64,000 nt of DNA from JACVRW01 sp963819635 (GTDB taxonomy: Bacteria; Actinomycetota; Thermoleophilia; Solirubrobacterales; Thermoleophilaceae): assembly GCA_963819635.1 (NCBI GenBank), contig CAWFWX010000005.1, positions 248,001 to 312,000 of the forward strand, in the 5' to 3' direction. Of the stretch, positions 52,047-60,091 are shown piece after piece. Position 1 is the first letter of the stretch. Each line of letters starts with the position of its first letter. Made by a program: the position numbers and the translations under genes. The notes under the pieces were generated by a model. That model saw nothing but the letters and a program-made list of their open reading frames with translations. It was not told the DNA's origin and made no database searches.

Positions 52047-53005
52047 TCGCCTTCATCGCGCGCAGGCTGGCTATCGCGGTCGTCACGGCCTGGGTCGCCT
52101 CGGTCGTCGTGTTCGTCCTCTTCTGGACGATCCCGAACGTCGACCCGTCCTACTGGCTCGGCGGGGCGGAGAAGGGGACGAACGAGACGCGCGCGCGGGC
52201 GACCGAGAAGTACGGGCTCGACGATCCGCTTCCCGTTCAGTACGTGCGGCTCATGGAGGGCATCGTCACCGGTGACGTCGAGTGCTTCTACGGCTGCGGG
52301 AACCTGCGCGAGGCTTTCGTCGCGGCGCTGCCCGCCACCCTCTCGCTCGTGATCGGGGCCGGGCTGATCGCGGTCGGCCTGGGGGTCTGGCTCGGGATGG
52401 TTTGCGTGCGGCACCGCGGGCGCTGGCCGGATCGCGTGATCTCCGCCGCCGCGACCGCCGCCTACTCGGTGCCGTCGATCGTGCTCGCGTCGCTCCTGTG
52501 GGCGTTCCTCACCTACAAGTGGAACATCTTCCCCTCCGGCGACTACGTGCCGCTCACGGCGGACCCGGTCCAGTGGGCGTGGCACCTCTTCCTGCCGTGG
52601 GTGGCCGCTTCGCTGCCGTTCGCCGGCGCCTACGTCCACTTTGTGCGCGCCTCGCTCCTCAGCGTGGCGGACGAGGACTGGGTGAGGACGGCTCGCGCGA
52701 AGGGGCTGTCCGAGCGGAGCGTGATCCGCCATCACATCCTTCGAAACGGCCTGATCCCGCCGATCACCCTGTGGGGCCTCGACTTCGCGCACGCGTTCGG
52801 GGGCTTCGCGCTCTACGTCGAGGTGATCTTCGAACTGCCGGGCGTCGGCGCGATGACCGCGGACACGATCGGCACCTTCGACCTGCCCCCGGTGGTCGCG
52901 CTGGCGATGTACCTGGCGGTCGTCGTGGTCTTGGCGAGCGCCATCGTCGACATCGCGGTCGCCTGGATCGACCCGCGGATCAGGCGGCCGCGCCCGTCGG
53001 CGTGA
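52043..53005 (+). CDS. Oligopeptide-type ABC transporter permease (DppB/OppB-like)
   Basis: 320 residues. FIARRLAIAVVTAWVASVVVFVLF at the start, the EKYGLDDPLPVQYVRLMEGIVTGD region, and the EAA-type DWVRTARAKGLSERSVIRHHILRNGLIPPITLW are typical of DppB. GTG overlaps the DppC-like stop. The gene order C-B is unusual (B-C is common). The two might serve a dispersed importer whose other parts lie outside. Confidence 0.92.
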   Translation: MIAFIARRLAIAVVTAWVASVVVFVLFWTIPNVDPSYWLGGAEKGTNETRARATEKYGLDDPLPVQYVRLMEGIVTGDVECFYGCGNLREAFVAALPATLSLVIGAGLIAVGLGVWLGMVCVRHRGRWPDRVISAAATAAYSVPSIVLASLLWAFLTYKWNIFPSGDYVPLTADPVQWAWHLFLPWVAASLPFAGAYVHFVRASLLSVADEDWVRTARAKGLSERSVIRHHILRNGLIPPITLWGLDFAHAFGGFALYVEVIFELPGVGAMTADTIGTFDLPPVVALAMYLAVVVVLASAIVDIAVAWIDPRIRRPRPSA

Positions 53006-53045
53006 GCCGACATCGCCCCTTGTTACCCTCGCACCTCTGAGCCTC

Positions 53046-54470
53046 GTGAACCGAGACCTCGACGACAGGGACGGGCCTCGCGACGAGTGTGGCGTGTTCG
53101 GCGTGTTCGCGCCGGAGCGCGACGTCTCGCGGCTGTCCTACTTCGCGCTCTACGCGCTCCAGCATCGCGGCCAGGAGTCGGCCGGGATCGCGGCCGCCCA
53201 GGCCGGCCAGATCATGACCGTGCGCGACCTCGGCCTCGTGTCGCAGGTCTTCGACGAGGAGAAGCTGAAGGCGCTCCGGGGCGAGATGGCCATCGGCCAC
53301 GTCCGCTACTCCACGACGGGCTCGTGCGCGTGGGAGAACGCCCAGCCGGTCTGGCGCTCGGACCGGCGCCAGGTGGCGCTCGCCCACAACGGCAACCTGG
53401 TCAACACCGTCGAGCTGCACGCGGAGCTGTGCGAGCGCGGCGTCCAATTCCGCGGGACGTCCGACTCCGAGATCATCGCCGCGCTCCTCTCGACCCACGA
53501 GGCGGACCGGATCGAGGATGCGGTGGCGGACGTGATGCCACGGCTCGAGGGCGCCTTCTCGACCGTGGTGATGACGAAGGACGCCGTGGTGGCCTTCCGC
53601 GACCCCGCCGGGCTGCGGCCGCTCGCGCTCGGCCGGTTGGGCGACGACTTCTGCGTGGCCTCCGAGAGCTGCGCCTTCGACATCATCGCCGCCGAGCTCG
53701 TGCGCGACGTGAATCCCGGCGAGATGATCTCGCTGGGGACGAACGGATTCGAGACGCGGCAGGTCGTGGAGTCGGAGCGACGAGCCTTCTGCGTCTTCGA
53801 GCACATCTACTTCGCCCGCCCGGACTCGATCCTCGAGGGCAACCGGACGCAGGTCTCGCGGCGCAAGATGGGCGAGATCCTCTGGCGCGAGGCGCCGGTC
53901 GACGCCGACGTCGTGATCGCCGTGCCCGACTCGGGCAACCCGGCGGCCGTGGGCTACTCGAAGGCGTCGGGGATCCCGCGCGACGACGGGCTGATCAAGA
54001 ACCGCTACGTGCAGCGCACCTTCATCCAGCCGGGCCAGGACCTGCGCAAGCACGGCCTGCGGATGAAGTTCAACCCGCTCCGCGAGGTGGTGGCCGGCAA
54101 GCGGCTGGTGGTCGTGGACGACTCGATCGTGCGCGGCAACACCACGCGCCAGATCGTCCAGATGCTGCGCGACGCGGGCGCCACCGAGATCCACATGCGG
54201 ATCTCAGCACCGCCGATCCGCCATCCCTGCCACTACGGCATCGACATGTCGACGACGGACGAGATGGTGGCTCACGACCGGAGCGAGGAGGAGGTGGCAG
54301 TGGAGCTCGGCTGTGACTCGCTGCGCTACCTCTCGCTCGAGGGCGTGTACGAGGCGATCCGCTCGACGCGCTCGACTCACTGCGACGCCTGCTTCTCGGG
54401 CGACTACCCGCTGAAGCGAACCGAGAGCGGCAAGTTCGCGCTCGAAGAGCTGCCCGTCGTGCCCGCCTGA
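53046..54470 (+). CDS. purF: Amidophosphoribosyltransferase
   Basis: 474 residues. The 14-residue propeptide ends before Cys15 (DECGVFGVFAPE), the N-terminal nucleophile. Glutaminase motifs: LQHRGQESAGIA, GHVRYSTTGSC and HNGNLVN. The PRPP site is VVVDDSIVRGNTT. Cysteines in AFCVFEHIYFARP, HPCHYGIDMST and THCDACFSGDYP match the iron-sulfur form known from B. subtilis. First committed step of purine synthesis. GTG start. Confidence 0.97.
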   Translation: MNRDLDDRDGPRDECGVFGVFAPERDVSRLSYFALYALQHRGQESAGIAAAQAGQIMTVRDLGLVSQVFDEEKLKALRGEMAIGHVRYSTTGSCAWENAQPVWRSDRRQVALAHNGNLVNTVELHAELCERGVQFRGTSDSEIIAALLSTHEADRIEDAVADVMPRLEGAFSTVVMTKDAVVAFRDPAGLRPLALGRLGDDFCVASESCAFDIIAAELVRDVNPGEMISLGTNGFETRQVVESERRAFCVFEHIYFARPDSILEGNRTQVSRRKMGEILWREAPVDADVVIAVPDSGNPAAVGYSKASGIPRDDGLIKNRYVQRTFIQPGQDLRKHGLRMKFNPLREVVAGKRLVVVDDSIVRGNTTRQIVQMLRDAGATEIHMRISAPPIRHPCHYGIDMSTTDEMVAHDRSEEEVAVELGCDSLRYLSLEGVYEAIRSTRSTHCDACFSGDYPLKRTESGKFALEELPVVPA

Positions 54471-54482
54471 GCCCGCGGGACG

Positions 54483-54509
54483 GGAATAGCGGGCGACGTT
54501 CTGACGTTC
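54483..54509 (+). promoter_or_regulatory. Candidate ECF sigma promoter before the anti-sigma gene
   Basis: GGAAT (54483-54487) and CGTTC (54505-54509) are 17 bases apart, the layout of many ECF-sigma promoters. A GGAAT-N16-CGTTC pair stands before the RTX gene at 55873. The -10 overlaps a tandem GACGTTCT repeat (54495-54510). Start site would be ~15 bases before the ATG at 54526. Recognition by the ECF sigma encoded at 55293-55787 is inference. Confidence 0.5.
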
Positions 54510-54525
54510 TGAGGGTGAGAGCGCG

Positions 54526-55296
54526 ATGCCCGAGCCGCAGCCACCCCATTCCAACGACGACGATCGCCTGGAGGCGGAGCTACTCCTGTTCGTGGACGGC
54601 GGGCTCGATGCCGAACGGAGATCCGCCATCGAGGCGTGGGCGGCCGAGCACGCGGACGTCGCACGCCGCATCGCCCTGATACGAGCAGGGCGCGAGCGGG
54701 TCCGCGAGGCGGCCGCCGAGACGGAGGCCCCCCTCGAGCTCCGCCGCCGGATCGATGGCCTCGCCCAGCGTCCGCGGCGGGCGCGGCGGCGCTGGCGCCC
54801 ATTTGCGGTCCTCGCGGGAGCCGCTGCCACGGCGGCCGTGCTCGTCGTGCTCGTGGTCGCCGGAGGCGGCCTCTCCGTGGGCGATGTGCTCGACGCGGCC
54901 GGCCAGTCGCCCGCCGCGGTGGTGACCCCCACCCGCGGGCCCCTGCTGGACATCGAGGTGGAGGGGACGCGCTTTCCGAACTACGAGGAGAAGTTCGGCT
55001 GGCGGGCGGTGGGGCAGCACGAGGACGAGCTGGATGGGAGGCTCGTCCGAACGGTCGACTATCGAAAGGGCGGCCAGACGGTGAGCTATTCGATCGTCGC
55101 GGGCGACGCCCTCGCGGAGCCGGACGGCCAGGACCTGGAGGCGGAGGGGACGCGGTTGCGCCGGATCGGCGACGCGGTGGCGGTCACGTGGCGGCGCGGC
55201 GGGCACACCTGTGTGATGAAGGCGTCCTCCGCCGTCGACCTCGACACCGTCGCCGAGCTCGCCGCCTGGAAGGCCAAGGGCGCGGTCCGCTTCTAG
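54526..55296 (+). CDS. Anti-sigma factor-like membrane protein
   Basis: 256 residues. The cytoplasmic head LEAELLLFVDGGLDAERRSAIEAWAAEHADVARRIALIR is of the anti-sigma (RskA/ZAS-like) type without the zinc cysteines. A basic RRARRRWRP precedes the single membrane helix at ~92-112. The ~140-residue outer domain has KFGWRAVGQHEDELDGRLVRTVDYRKGGQTVSYSIV, the pattern of proteins next to sigma genes. Its stop overlaps the stop of the convergent ECF sigma gene in a shared CTAG. Confidence 0.82.
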   Translation: MPEPQPPHSNDDDRLEAELLLFVDGGLDAERRSAIEAWAAEHADVARRIALIRAGRERVREAAAETEAPLELRRRIDGLAQRPRRARRRWRPFAVLAGAAATAAVLVVLVVAGGGLSVGDVLDAAGQSPAAVVTPTRGPLLDIEVEGTRFPNYEEKFGWRAVGQHEDELDGRLVRTVDYRKGGQTVSYSIVAGDALAEPDGQDLEAEGTRLRRIGDAVAVTWRRGGHTCVMKASSAVDLDTVAELAAWKAKGAVRF

Positions 55297-55787
55297 GCGC
55301 CGAGAGCCTCGGCCACCCGGCGGCGGCCTCGGGAGAGGCGGCTCATCACCGTGCCGACCGGTAGGTCGAGTGACTGGGCCGCCTCCGCGTAGGACAGCCC
55401 GGCGACGTCCACCGCGGCCACGACGTCGCGGAACTCCGCGTCAAGCGTCGCCACGACGGCGAACACCTCACGCGCGGCCACCTGCTCGACCGGCGATGAG
55501 GCCGCGGCCGGCGCCTCGATGCGGCCGGCGGCCTCCATGTCGAGTGGAGCGGTCGGGCGGCGTGCTCGCGACCGCACGGTGTCCACCCACGTGTTCCGCA
55601 GGACCCCGAGCAGGTACGGCAGCGCGTCCTCCTCGCGCGCGATCTCGCGGGGGCGGCGCAGCACGCGCTCGTATGTCTCCTGCACCAGATCCTCGGCGTC
55701 CTCCCGCGCCCCCGTCATCGCCCACGCGGCGCGGTAGAGACGATCCAGATGATCGCCGAGGACGGCCGCGCGCAGCTCGGGAGTCAC
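55293..55787 (-). CDS. RNA polymerase ECF-type sigma factor
   Basis: 164 residues from GTG 55787. Region 2: DHLDRLYRAAWAMTGAREDAEDLVQETYERVLRRPREI and ALPYLLGVLRNTWVDTVRSR. Region 4: VATLDAEFRDVVAAVDVAGLSYAEAAQSLDLPVGTVMSRLSRGRRRV. It is convergent with its likely anti-sigma rather than co-directional. Further upstream in-frame starts exist up to 55961, but the sigma fold begins here. Targets may include the RTX gene upstream. Confidence 0.9.
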   Translation of the reverse strand: MTPELRAAVLGDHLDRLYRAAWAMTGAREDAEDLVQETYERVLRRPREIAREEDALPYLLGVLRNTWVDTVRSRARRPTAPLDMEAAGRIEAPAAASSPVEQVAAREVFAVVATLDAEFRDVVAAVDVAGLSYAEAAQSLDLPVGTVMSRLSRGRRRVAEALGA

Positions 55788-55872
55788 GACCCGCAGCTTG
55801 CCGGAGATCGGGGTGCTCGCGGGCACCGCCCGCTCGCGTGTCCGCGCGTGACCAAGCTCACAGAGCCGGTGG

Positions 55873-55898
55873 GGAATAGAACCGGAAGGGCCGCGTTC
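55873..55898 (+). promoter_or_regulatory. Candidate ECF sigma promoter before the RTX gene
   Basis: GGAAT (55873-55877) and CGTTC (55894-55898) with a 16-base spacer. The preceding GGG and following AG match the first candidate (GGGAATAG). It lies 38 bases before the RTX-protein GTG, leaving room for a leader with an AAGGAG ribosome site. Confidence 0.5.
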
Positions 55899-55936
55899 AC
55901 AGGTCGCATGCGTCAACCGACCGAAGGAGCACAGCC

Positions 55937-57598
55937 GTGAACGCAACCCCTCGAAAGTCATTTCTGGCCGCCGGCGTCCTTGCAGCTTCGGTAGCCGCTC
56001 TGGCCGTCCCGTCCGGCGCGTCGGCCGCGGTGACCGTCGACGCGAGCGCCGACCCGATCGTCTTCCAGGGCGACGCGGCCGACGACAACCTGGTGCTGAG
56101 CGTGTCGGGCGGCAAGATCGCCCACAACCTGCCCGCGGCCCAGGGGTTCGAGTCGCCGACCGATCTGGATGCGGCGACCAACGGGATTCAGGACGCTGAT
56201 GTTGCAGGCGCGAACATCGTCGTGCGCGGCGGCGCCGGTAACGACGCCCTCAACGCCTCGGCGCTCGGCAACACGTACAACTCGCTCGAGATTCAGGGCG
56301 AGGCCGGCGACGACCTCGTGACCGGCGGCGGCAAGGCCGACACGCTCGGCGGCGGCGACGGCGACGACCGCGTCGTCGGAGCGCAGGGCGGCGACGTCAT
56401 GTCGGGCGGGGCCGGGAACGACGTGCTCGTCTGGAACAACGGCGACGGCTCCGACACGATGGACGGAGACGGCGGCAACGACGAGATCGAGGTGAACGGA
56501 TCGGCGAACGCCGGCGACGAGTTCACGATCGCGCCTGGCGTCAACGGGCGGACCAAGTTCGACCGCGTCAACCTCGTCCCGTTCACGCTCGACACGCTCG
56601 CCGAGCGAATGACCGTCAGCGGGCTGGGCGGCAATGACAAGGCGACCGGCGCGCCCGGGCTGGCGGGTCGCATCCTGCTCACGCTGAACGGCAACGCCGG
56701 TGTGGACACGCTCACCGGCGGCGATGGCGCCGATCGCATCAGTGGCGGCGAGGCCGCCGATGTGCTCGACGGCGGCGCCGGAGACGACAACATCACGGGC
56801 GACCGTGGCGCCGACCAGATGCTCGGCGGCGCGGGTGACGACGTGCTCGAGTGGAACAACGGCGACGGCTCGGACGTGGCCACGGGCGGCGACGGCGCGG
56901 ACCTCGTCCGCGTGAACGGGTCGGTGACCGACGGCGATGCCATGGAGGTCGCCCCGAACGGCCCGGGCATCCGCTTCCAGCGGACGAATCTCGTGCCCTT
57001 CACGATCGATCTCGACACCGAGCGCATCGAGATGAACGGTCTGGGCGGCGACGACACGATCGCGGCGAAGCCGGGTCTGGCGGGGCGCTTGGGCGTCCTG
57101 GCGGACGGCGGCTCTGGCAATGACCGGATCGAGGTGCGAAACGGTGCGGCCGACTCCGCTGACGGCGGAAGCGGCGCGGACACCGCGATCGTGGACCTCG
57201 CCGACGTCGTGTCAGACGTCGAGTCGGTTGACCGTCCCCCGCGCTCGGTCGCGAGCATCGTCGGCAAGGCGCGGCTCGTGGTTCGCGGCAACGGGCCGAT
57301 CGCGGTCTTCTCGGTGCGCTCCCCCGCGGGCGCCGAGTCGGCCTCCACCGGTGTGCTGCGCCTGAGCACCGCCAAGGCGATTCGCATCGGCGGCGTCAAG
57401 GTTCGCGTTCAGCTCGGGAGCCGTAGGTTCGACGTTGCCCCGGGCGAGACGGACCAGGTCAGGGTGAAGCTGCCGGCGAAGGCAAGGTCGCTCGCCAAGG
57501 GCGGCACGCTTCGCGTGCATGCGGTGGCCTCCTCCGAGGAGGGCGGCTCTCTCACCGAGACGGCCCGCAACGCGACGCTGAAGTTCCCGCGCCGCTAG
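55937..57598 (+). CDS. Secreted RTX-like (hemolysin-type calcium-binding repeat) protein
   Basis: 553 residues with a signal peptide (FLAAGVLAASVAALAVPSGASA). Two blocks of GGxGxDxL nonapeptide repeats (GGAGNDAL, GGDGDDRV, GGAGNDVLVW, then GGDGADRI, GGAGDDNI, GGAGDDVLEW) alternate with segments such as FDRVNLVPFTLDTLAERM and FQRTNLVPFTIDLDTERI, so the unit is duplicated. The C-terminal ~130 residues are beta-rich without repeats. It probably binds calcium outside the cell. Start GTG with AAGGAG upstream. Confidence 0.88.
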   Translation: MNATPRKSFLAAGVLAASVAALAVPSGASAAVTVDASADPIVFQGDAADDNLVLSVSGGKIAHNLPAAQGFESPTDLDAATNGIQDADVAGANIVVRGGAGNDALNASALGNTYNSLEIQGEAGDDLVTGGGKADTLGGGDGDDRVVGAQGGDVMSGGAGNDVLVWNNGDGSDTMDGDGGNDEIEVNGSANAGDEFTIAPGVNGRTKFDRVNLVPFTLDTLAERMTVSGLGGNDKATGAPGLAGRILLTLNGNAGVDTLTGGDGADRISGGEAADVLDGGAGDDNITGDRGADQMLGGAGDDVLEWNNGDGSDVATGGDGADLVRVNGSVTDGDAMEVAPNGPGIRFQRTNLVPFTIDLDTERIEMNGLGGDDTIAAKPGLAGRLGVLADGGSGNDRIEVRNGAADSADGGSGADTAIVDLADVVSDVESVDRPPRSVASIVGKARLVVRGNGPIAVFSVRSPAGAESASTGVLRLSTAKAIRIGGVKVRVQLGSRRFDVAPGETDQVRVKLPAKARSLAKGGTLRVHAVASSEEGGSLTETARNATLKFPRR

Positions 57599-57627
57599 CG
57601 GTCGTTTTTCGGGCCTCGTAGGTTCTC

Positions 57628-57658
57628 GCGCCCCCGGCTCCGAGCGAGCCGGGGGCGC
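57628..57658 (+). terminator. Strong hairpin after the RTX gene
   Basis: A perfect 12-bp stem GCGCCCCCGGCT (57628-57639) with AGCCGGGGGCGC (57647-57658) and a 7-base loop, 30 bases after the stop. The T-run is weak (TGTGTTAC), so it may be a GC-rich intrinsic terminator as is common in high-GC actinobacteria. Confidence 0.75.
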
Positions 57659-57722
57659 TGTGTTACAACCCCGCACTCCCCGCGCGGCTCCCGCCGGGTG
57701 CGGCGTTAGTGTCGGCCTTCTT

Positions 57723-59474
57723 GTGGATCTGACCGCGGAGCTCCAGCGACACTTCGGCTTCGCCTCCTTCCGGCCCGGCCAGCGCGAGGCGTGCGAGGCG
57801 GCGCTGGCCGACCGCGACGTGATGGTCGTGATGCCCACCGGCTCGGGCAAGTCGCTCTGCTACCAGCTCCCGGCGCTGCTGCGGGACGACCTGACGGTCG
57901 TCGTCTCGCCGCTCGTGGCGCTCATGCAGGACCAGGTCGAGGCGCTGGCGGCGCGGGGGCTCGGAGAGCGGGTGGCGCTCGTGAACGCGCAGCAGAGCAC
58001 CGGCGACAACGCGGAGGCGATTCAGCGCGCGGCCGAGGGCGAGCTCAAGCTGCTCTACGTGGCGCCCGAGCGCTTCGCGGCGATCGGGTTCCTCGACCGG
58101 ATGCGCTCCGTTGACGTCGGCCTGTTCGTGGTGGACGAGGCGCACTGCGTGTCCCAGTGGGGGCACGACTTCCGGCCCGACTACTTCCGGCTCGCGGACG
58201 CCGCGCGCATGCTGGGAGCGGCGGCTCTCGTGGCGTCCACCGCCACGGCCACGCCGCGTGTGGCGGGCGACGTGGTGCGCCGGCTCGCCCTGCGCGATCC
58301 GCTGCAGGTCGCGACCGGCTTCGACCGCCCGAACATCAGCTTCTCGGTGGCGCGGCCGGGCGGTCACGAGAAGCGCGCGCTGCTCGCGGCGGCGCTGCGA
58401 GAGGACGATGCGCTTCCGGCGATCGTGTACGCCGGCACGCGTGCGGGCGCCGAGGAGATCGCGGGCGACCTCACCGCCGCGCTCGGCGAGGAGGCGGTCG
58501 CGTACCACGCCGGGCTCGACCGCGACCACCGGGCCGACGTGCAGCGGCGCTTCCTGGCCGACGACGTCCGGGTGATCTGCGCCACGAACGCCTTCGGCAT
58601 GGGGGTGGACAAGCCGAACGTGAGGACGGTCGTGCACGCCAGCGTGCCGTCGTCGCTCGAGGCCTATTACCAGGAGGCCGGCCGCGCCGGGCGCGACGGG
58701 GCGCCGGCGCGCGCCCTGCTGCTCGCCGAGAACCGCGACAAGGCCCTGCACGTGCACTTCATCAAGCGCGAGGAGATCGATCCCGGCCTGCCCGGCTGGC
58801 TGGCCGACCGGCTGATAGCGGCGGCCGACGGCGATGACCGCTACTCGCTCGACGCCGGCGGGCTCGCGCGTGACCTGCGCGGCGACGGCGAGCGGCTGCG
58901 CTCGCTGATCGGGCACCTCACTCGAGCAGGTGTGATCTCGCCCTCGCCCTCGGCGCCCGACCGCGTGGCCGGGCGCGTCCTGGGGCGCTTCGACGGGCGG
59001 GCCGCGGCCCTGTGCCGGACGTCGATCGAGGAGGGTGCCCGCGCCCGCTGGCGCCAGTACCGGGAGATCTGGGCGTACGTGGAGGAGAGCACGTGCAGGC
59101 GCACGGCGATCCTCCGCCACTTCGGCGATCCCGCGGCGGCCGCCGCCGGGGCGCGCTGCTGCGACGTGTGCGACCCGGCGCTGGCCGTGGCGGCGCCGCC
59201 GCCCGACCCGGTCGAGATCGGCGACCTCGATGACGCGATCATCTCGGTCGCGAGCGGAGCCCGGCCGGCGGTCGGCCGCACGACCTGCGCGGAGATCCTG
59301 CACGGCTCGCGCAGCAAGAAGATCCAGCGCAACTCGTACGACGGGCTCCCGGCCTACGGCGTCTCGTCGCACATGCGCCGGGCCGACATCCTCGCTCGCG
59401 TCGACCAGCTCATCGAGGCTGGCCGGATCGAGACGACCGGCGGCCCCTACCCCGTGCTGCGCATGGCGGCGTGA
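57723..59474 (+). CDS. recQ: RecQ-family ATP-dependent DNA helicase
   Basis: 583 residues. Helicase motifs in order: FGFASFRPGQREACEAALADRD (motif 0), VMPTGSGKSLCYQLPAL (I), VVSPLVALMQDQVEAL (Ia), VDEAHCVSQWGHDFRPDY (II), ASTATATPR (III), and YYQEAGRAGRDGAPA (VI). A zinc-binding region with cysteines STCRRTAILRHFGD and CCDVCDP follows; the last ~110 residues are a winged-helix-like part. The GTG at 57723 gives a typical start; GTG 57660 is further upstream in frame. purN overlaps the stop. Confidence 0.94.
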   Translation: MDLTAELQRHFGFASFRPGQREACEAALADRDVMVVMPTGSGKSLCYQLPALLRDDLTVVVSPLVALMQDQVEALAARGLGERVALVNAQQSTGDNAEAIQRAAEGELKLLYVAPERFAAIGFLDRMRSVDVGLFVVDEAHCVSQWGHDFRPDYFRLADAARMLGAAALVASTATATPRVAGDVVRRLALRDPLQVATGFDRPNISFSVARPGGHEKRALLAAALREDDALPAIVYAGTRAGAEEIAGDLTAALGEEAVAYHAGLDRDHRADVQRRFLADDVRVICATNAFGMGVDKPNVRTVVHASVPSSLEAYYQEAGRAGRDGAPARALLLAENRDKALHVHFIKREEIDPGLPGWLADRLIAAADGDDRYSLDAGGLARDLRGDGERLRSLIGHLTRAGVISPSPSAPDRVAGRVLGRFDGRAAALCRTSIEEGARARWRQYREIWAYVEESTCRRTAILRHFGDPAAAAAGARCCDVCDPALAVAAPPPDPVEIGDLDDAIISVASGARPAVGRTTCAEILHGSRSKKIQRNSYDGLPAYGVSSHMRRADILARVDQLIEAGRIETTGGPYPVLRMAA

Positions 59475-60091
59475 GCTTCCGCATCGCAGTTTTGATCTCG
59501 GGGGAGGGCTCGAACCTGCAGGCGCTTATCGACGACCTCGGCGACGCTCCGGAGGTCGAGATCGTCGGCGTGGTCTCGAGCCGGGCCGAGGCGCACGGGC
59601 TCGAGCGCGCCGAGGCCGCCGGCGTGGAGACGGCCGTCTTCTCGCTGGCCGACGAGCCGGAGCGCGCGAAGCGCGACGAGGCGCTGGCGGGCTGGCTGGA
59701 CGAGCGCGACGTCGATCTGGTGGTGCTCGCGGGGTTCATGGAGCTGCTCACGCCGCCCTTCATCCGCCGCTTCGCGGGGCGGATAGTGAACGTCCACCCG
59801 GCGCTCCTGCCGGCGTTCCCGGGGCTCGGCGCCATCGAGCAGGCGCTCGAGCACGGCGTGAAGATCGCGGGGGTCACGGTCCACTTCGTCGACGAGGGCG
59901 TGGACAGCGGGCCGATCGTGCTGCAGGAAGCGTTCGAGCTTCCTTACCATCGGGACATCGAGTCGATCCGGCAGCACTTTCACGAGGTCGAGCATCGGCT
60001 GCTGCCGCGGGCGGTGCGGCTGATCGCGGCCGGGCGCGTCTCGATCGACGCCGACAACCCCAGGCTCGTGCGCGTGGACGCGGATGGCTGA
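59471..60091 (+). CDS. purN: Phosphoribosylglycinamide formyltransferase
   Basis: 206 residues. IAVLISGEGSNLQALIDDL at the start, LVVLAGFMELLTPPFIRRF, the HPALLPAFPGLGAIEQALEHG folate-site block (Asn in IVNVHPAL) and VTVHFVDEGVDSGPIVLQEA (catalytic Asp) fit. Transfers formyl from formyl-THF to GAR. It overlaps purH by 8 nt. Confidence 0.96.
   Translation: MSFRIAVLISGEGSNLQALIDDLGDAPEVEIVGVVSSRAEAHGLERAEAAGVETAVFSLADEPERAKRDEALAGWLDERDVDLVVLAGFMELLTPPFIRRFAGRIVNVHPALLPAFPGLGAIEQALEHGVKIAGVTVHFVDEGVDSGPIVLQEAFELPYHRDIESIRQHFHEVEHRLLPRAVRLIAAGRVSIDADNPRLVRVDADG

Noticed and set aside
55788..55961. Extra 58 N-terminal residues on the ECF sigma factor
   Set aside because: They overlap the candidate ECF promoter and the upstream region of the RTX gene and lack any sigma sequence.
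57660..57722. GTG 57660 as the recQ start
   Set aside because: It lies within the end of the terminator hairpin and adds 21 residues not expected before the conserved FGFASFRPGQ start.
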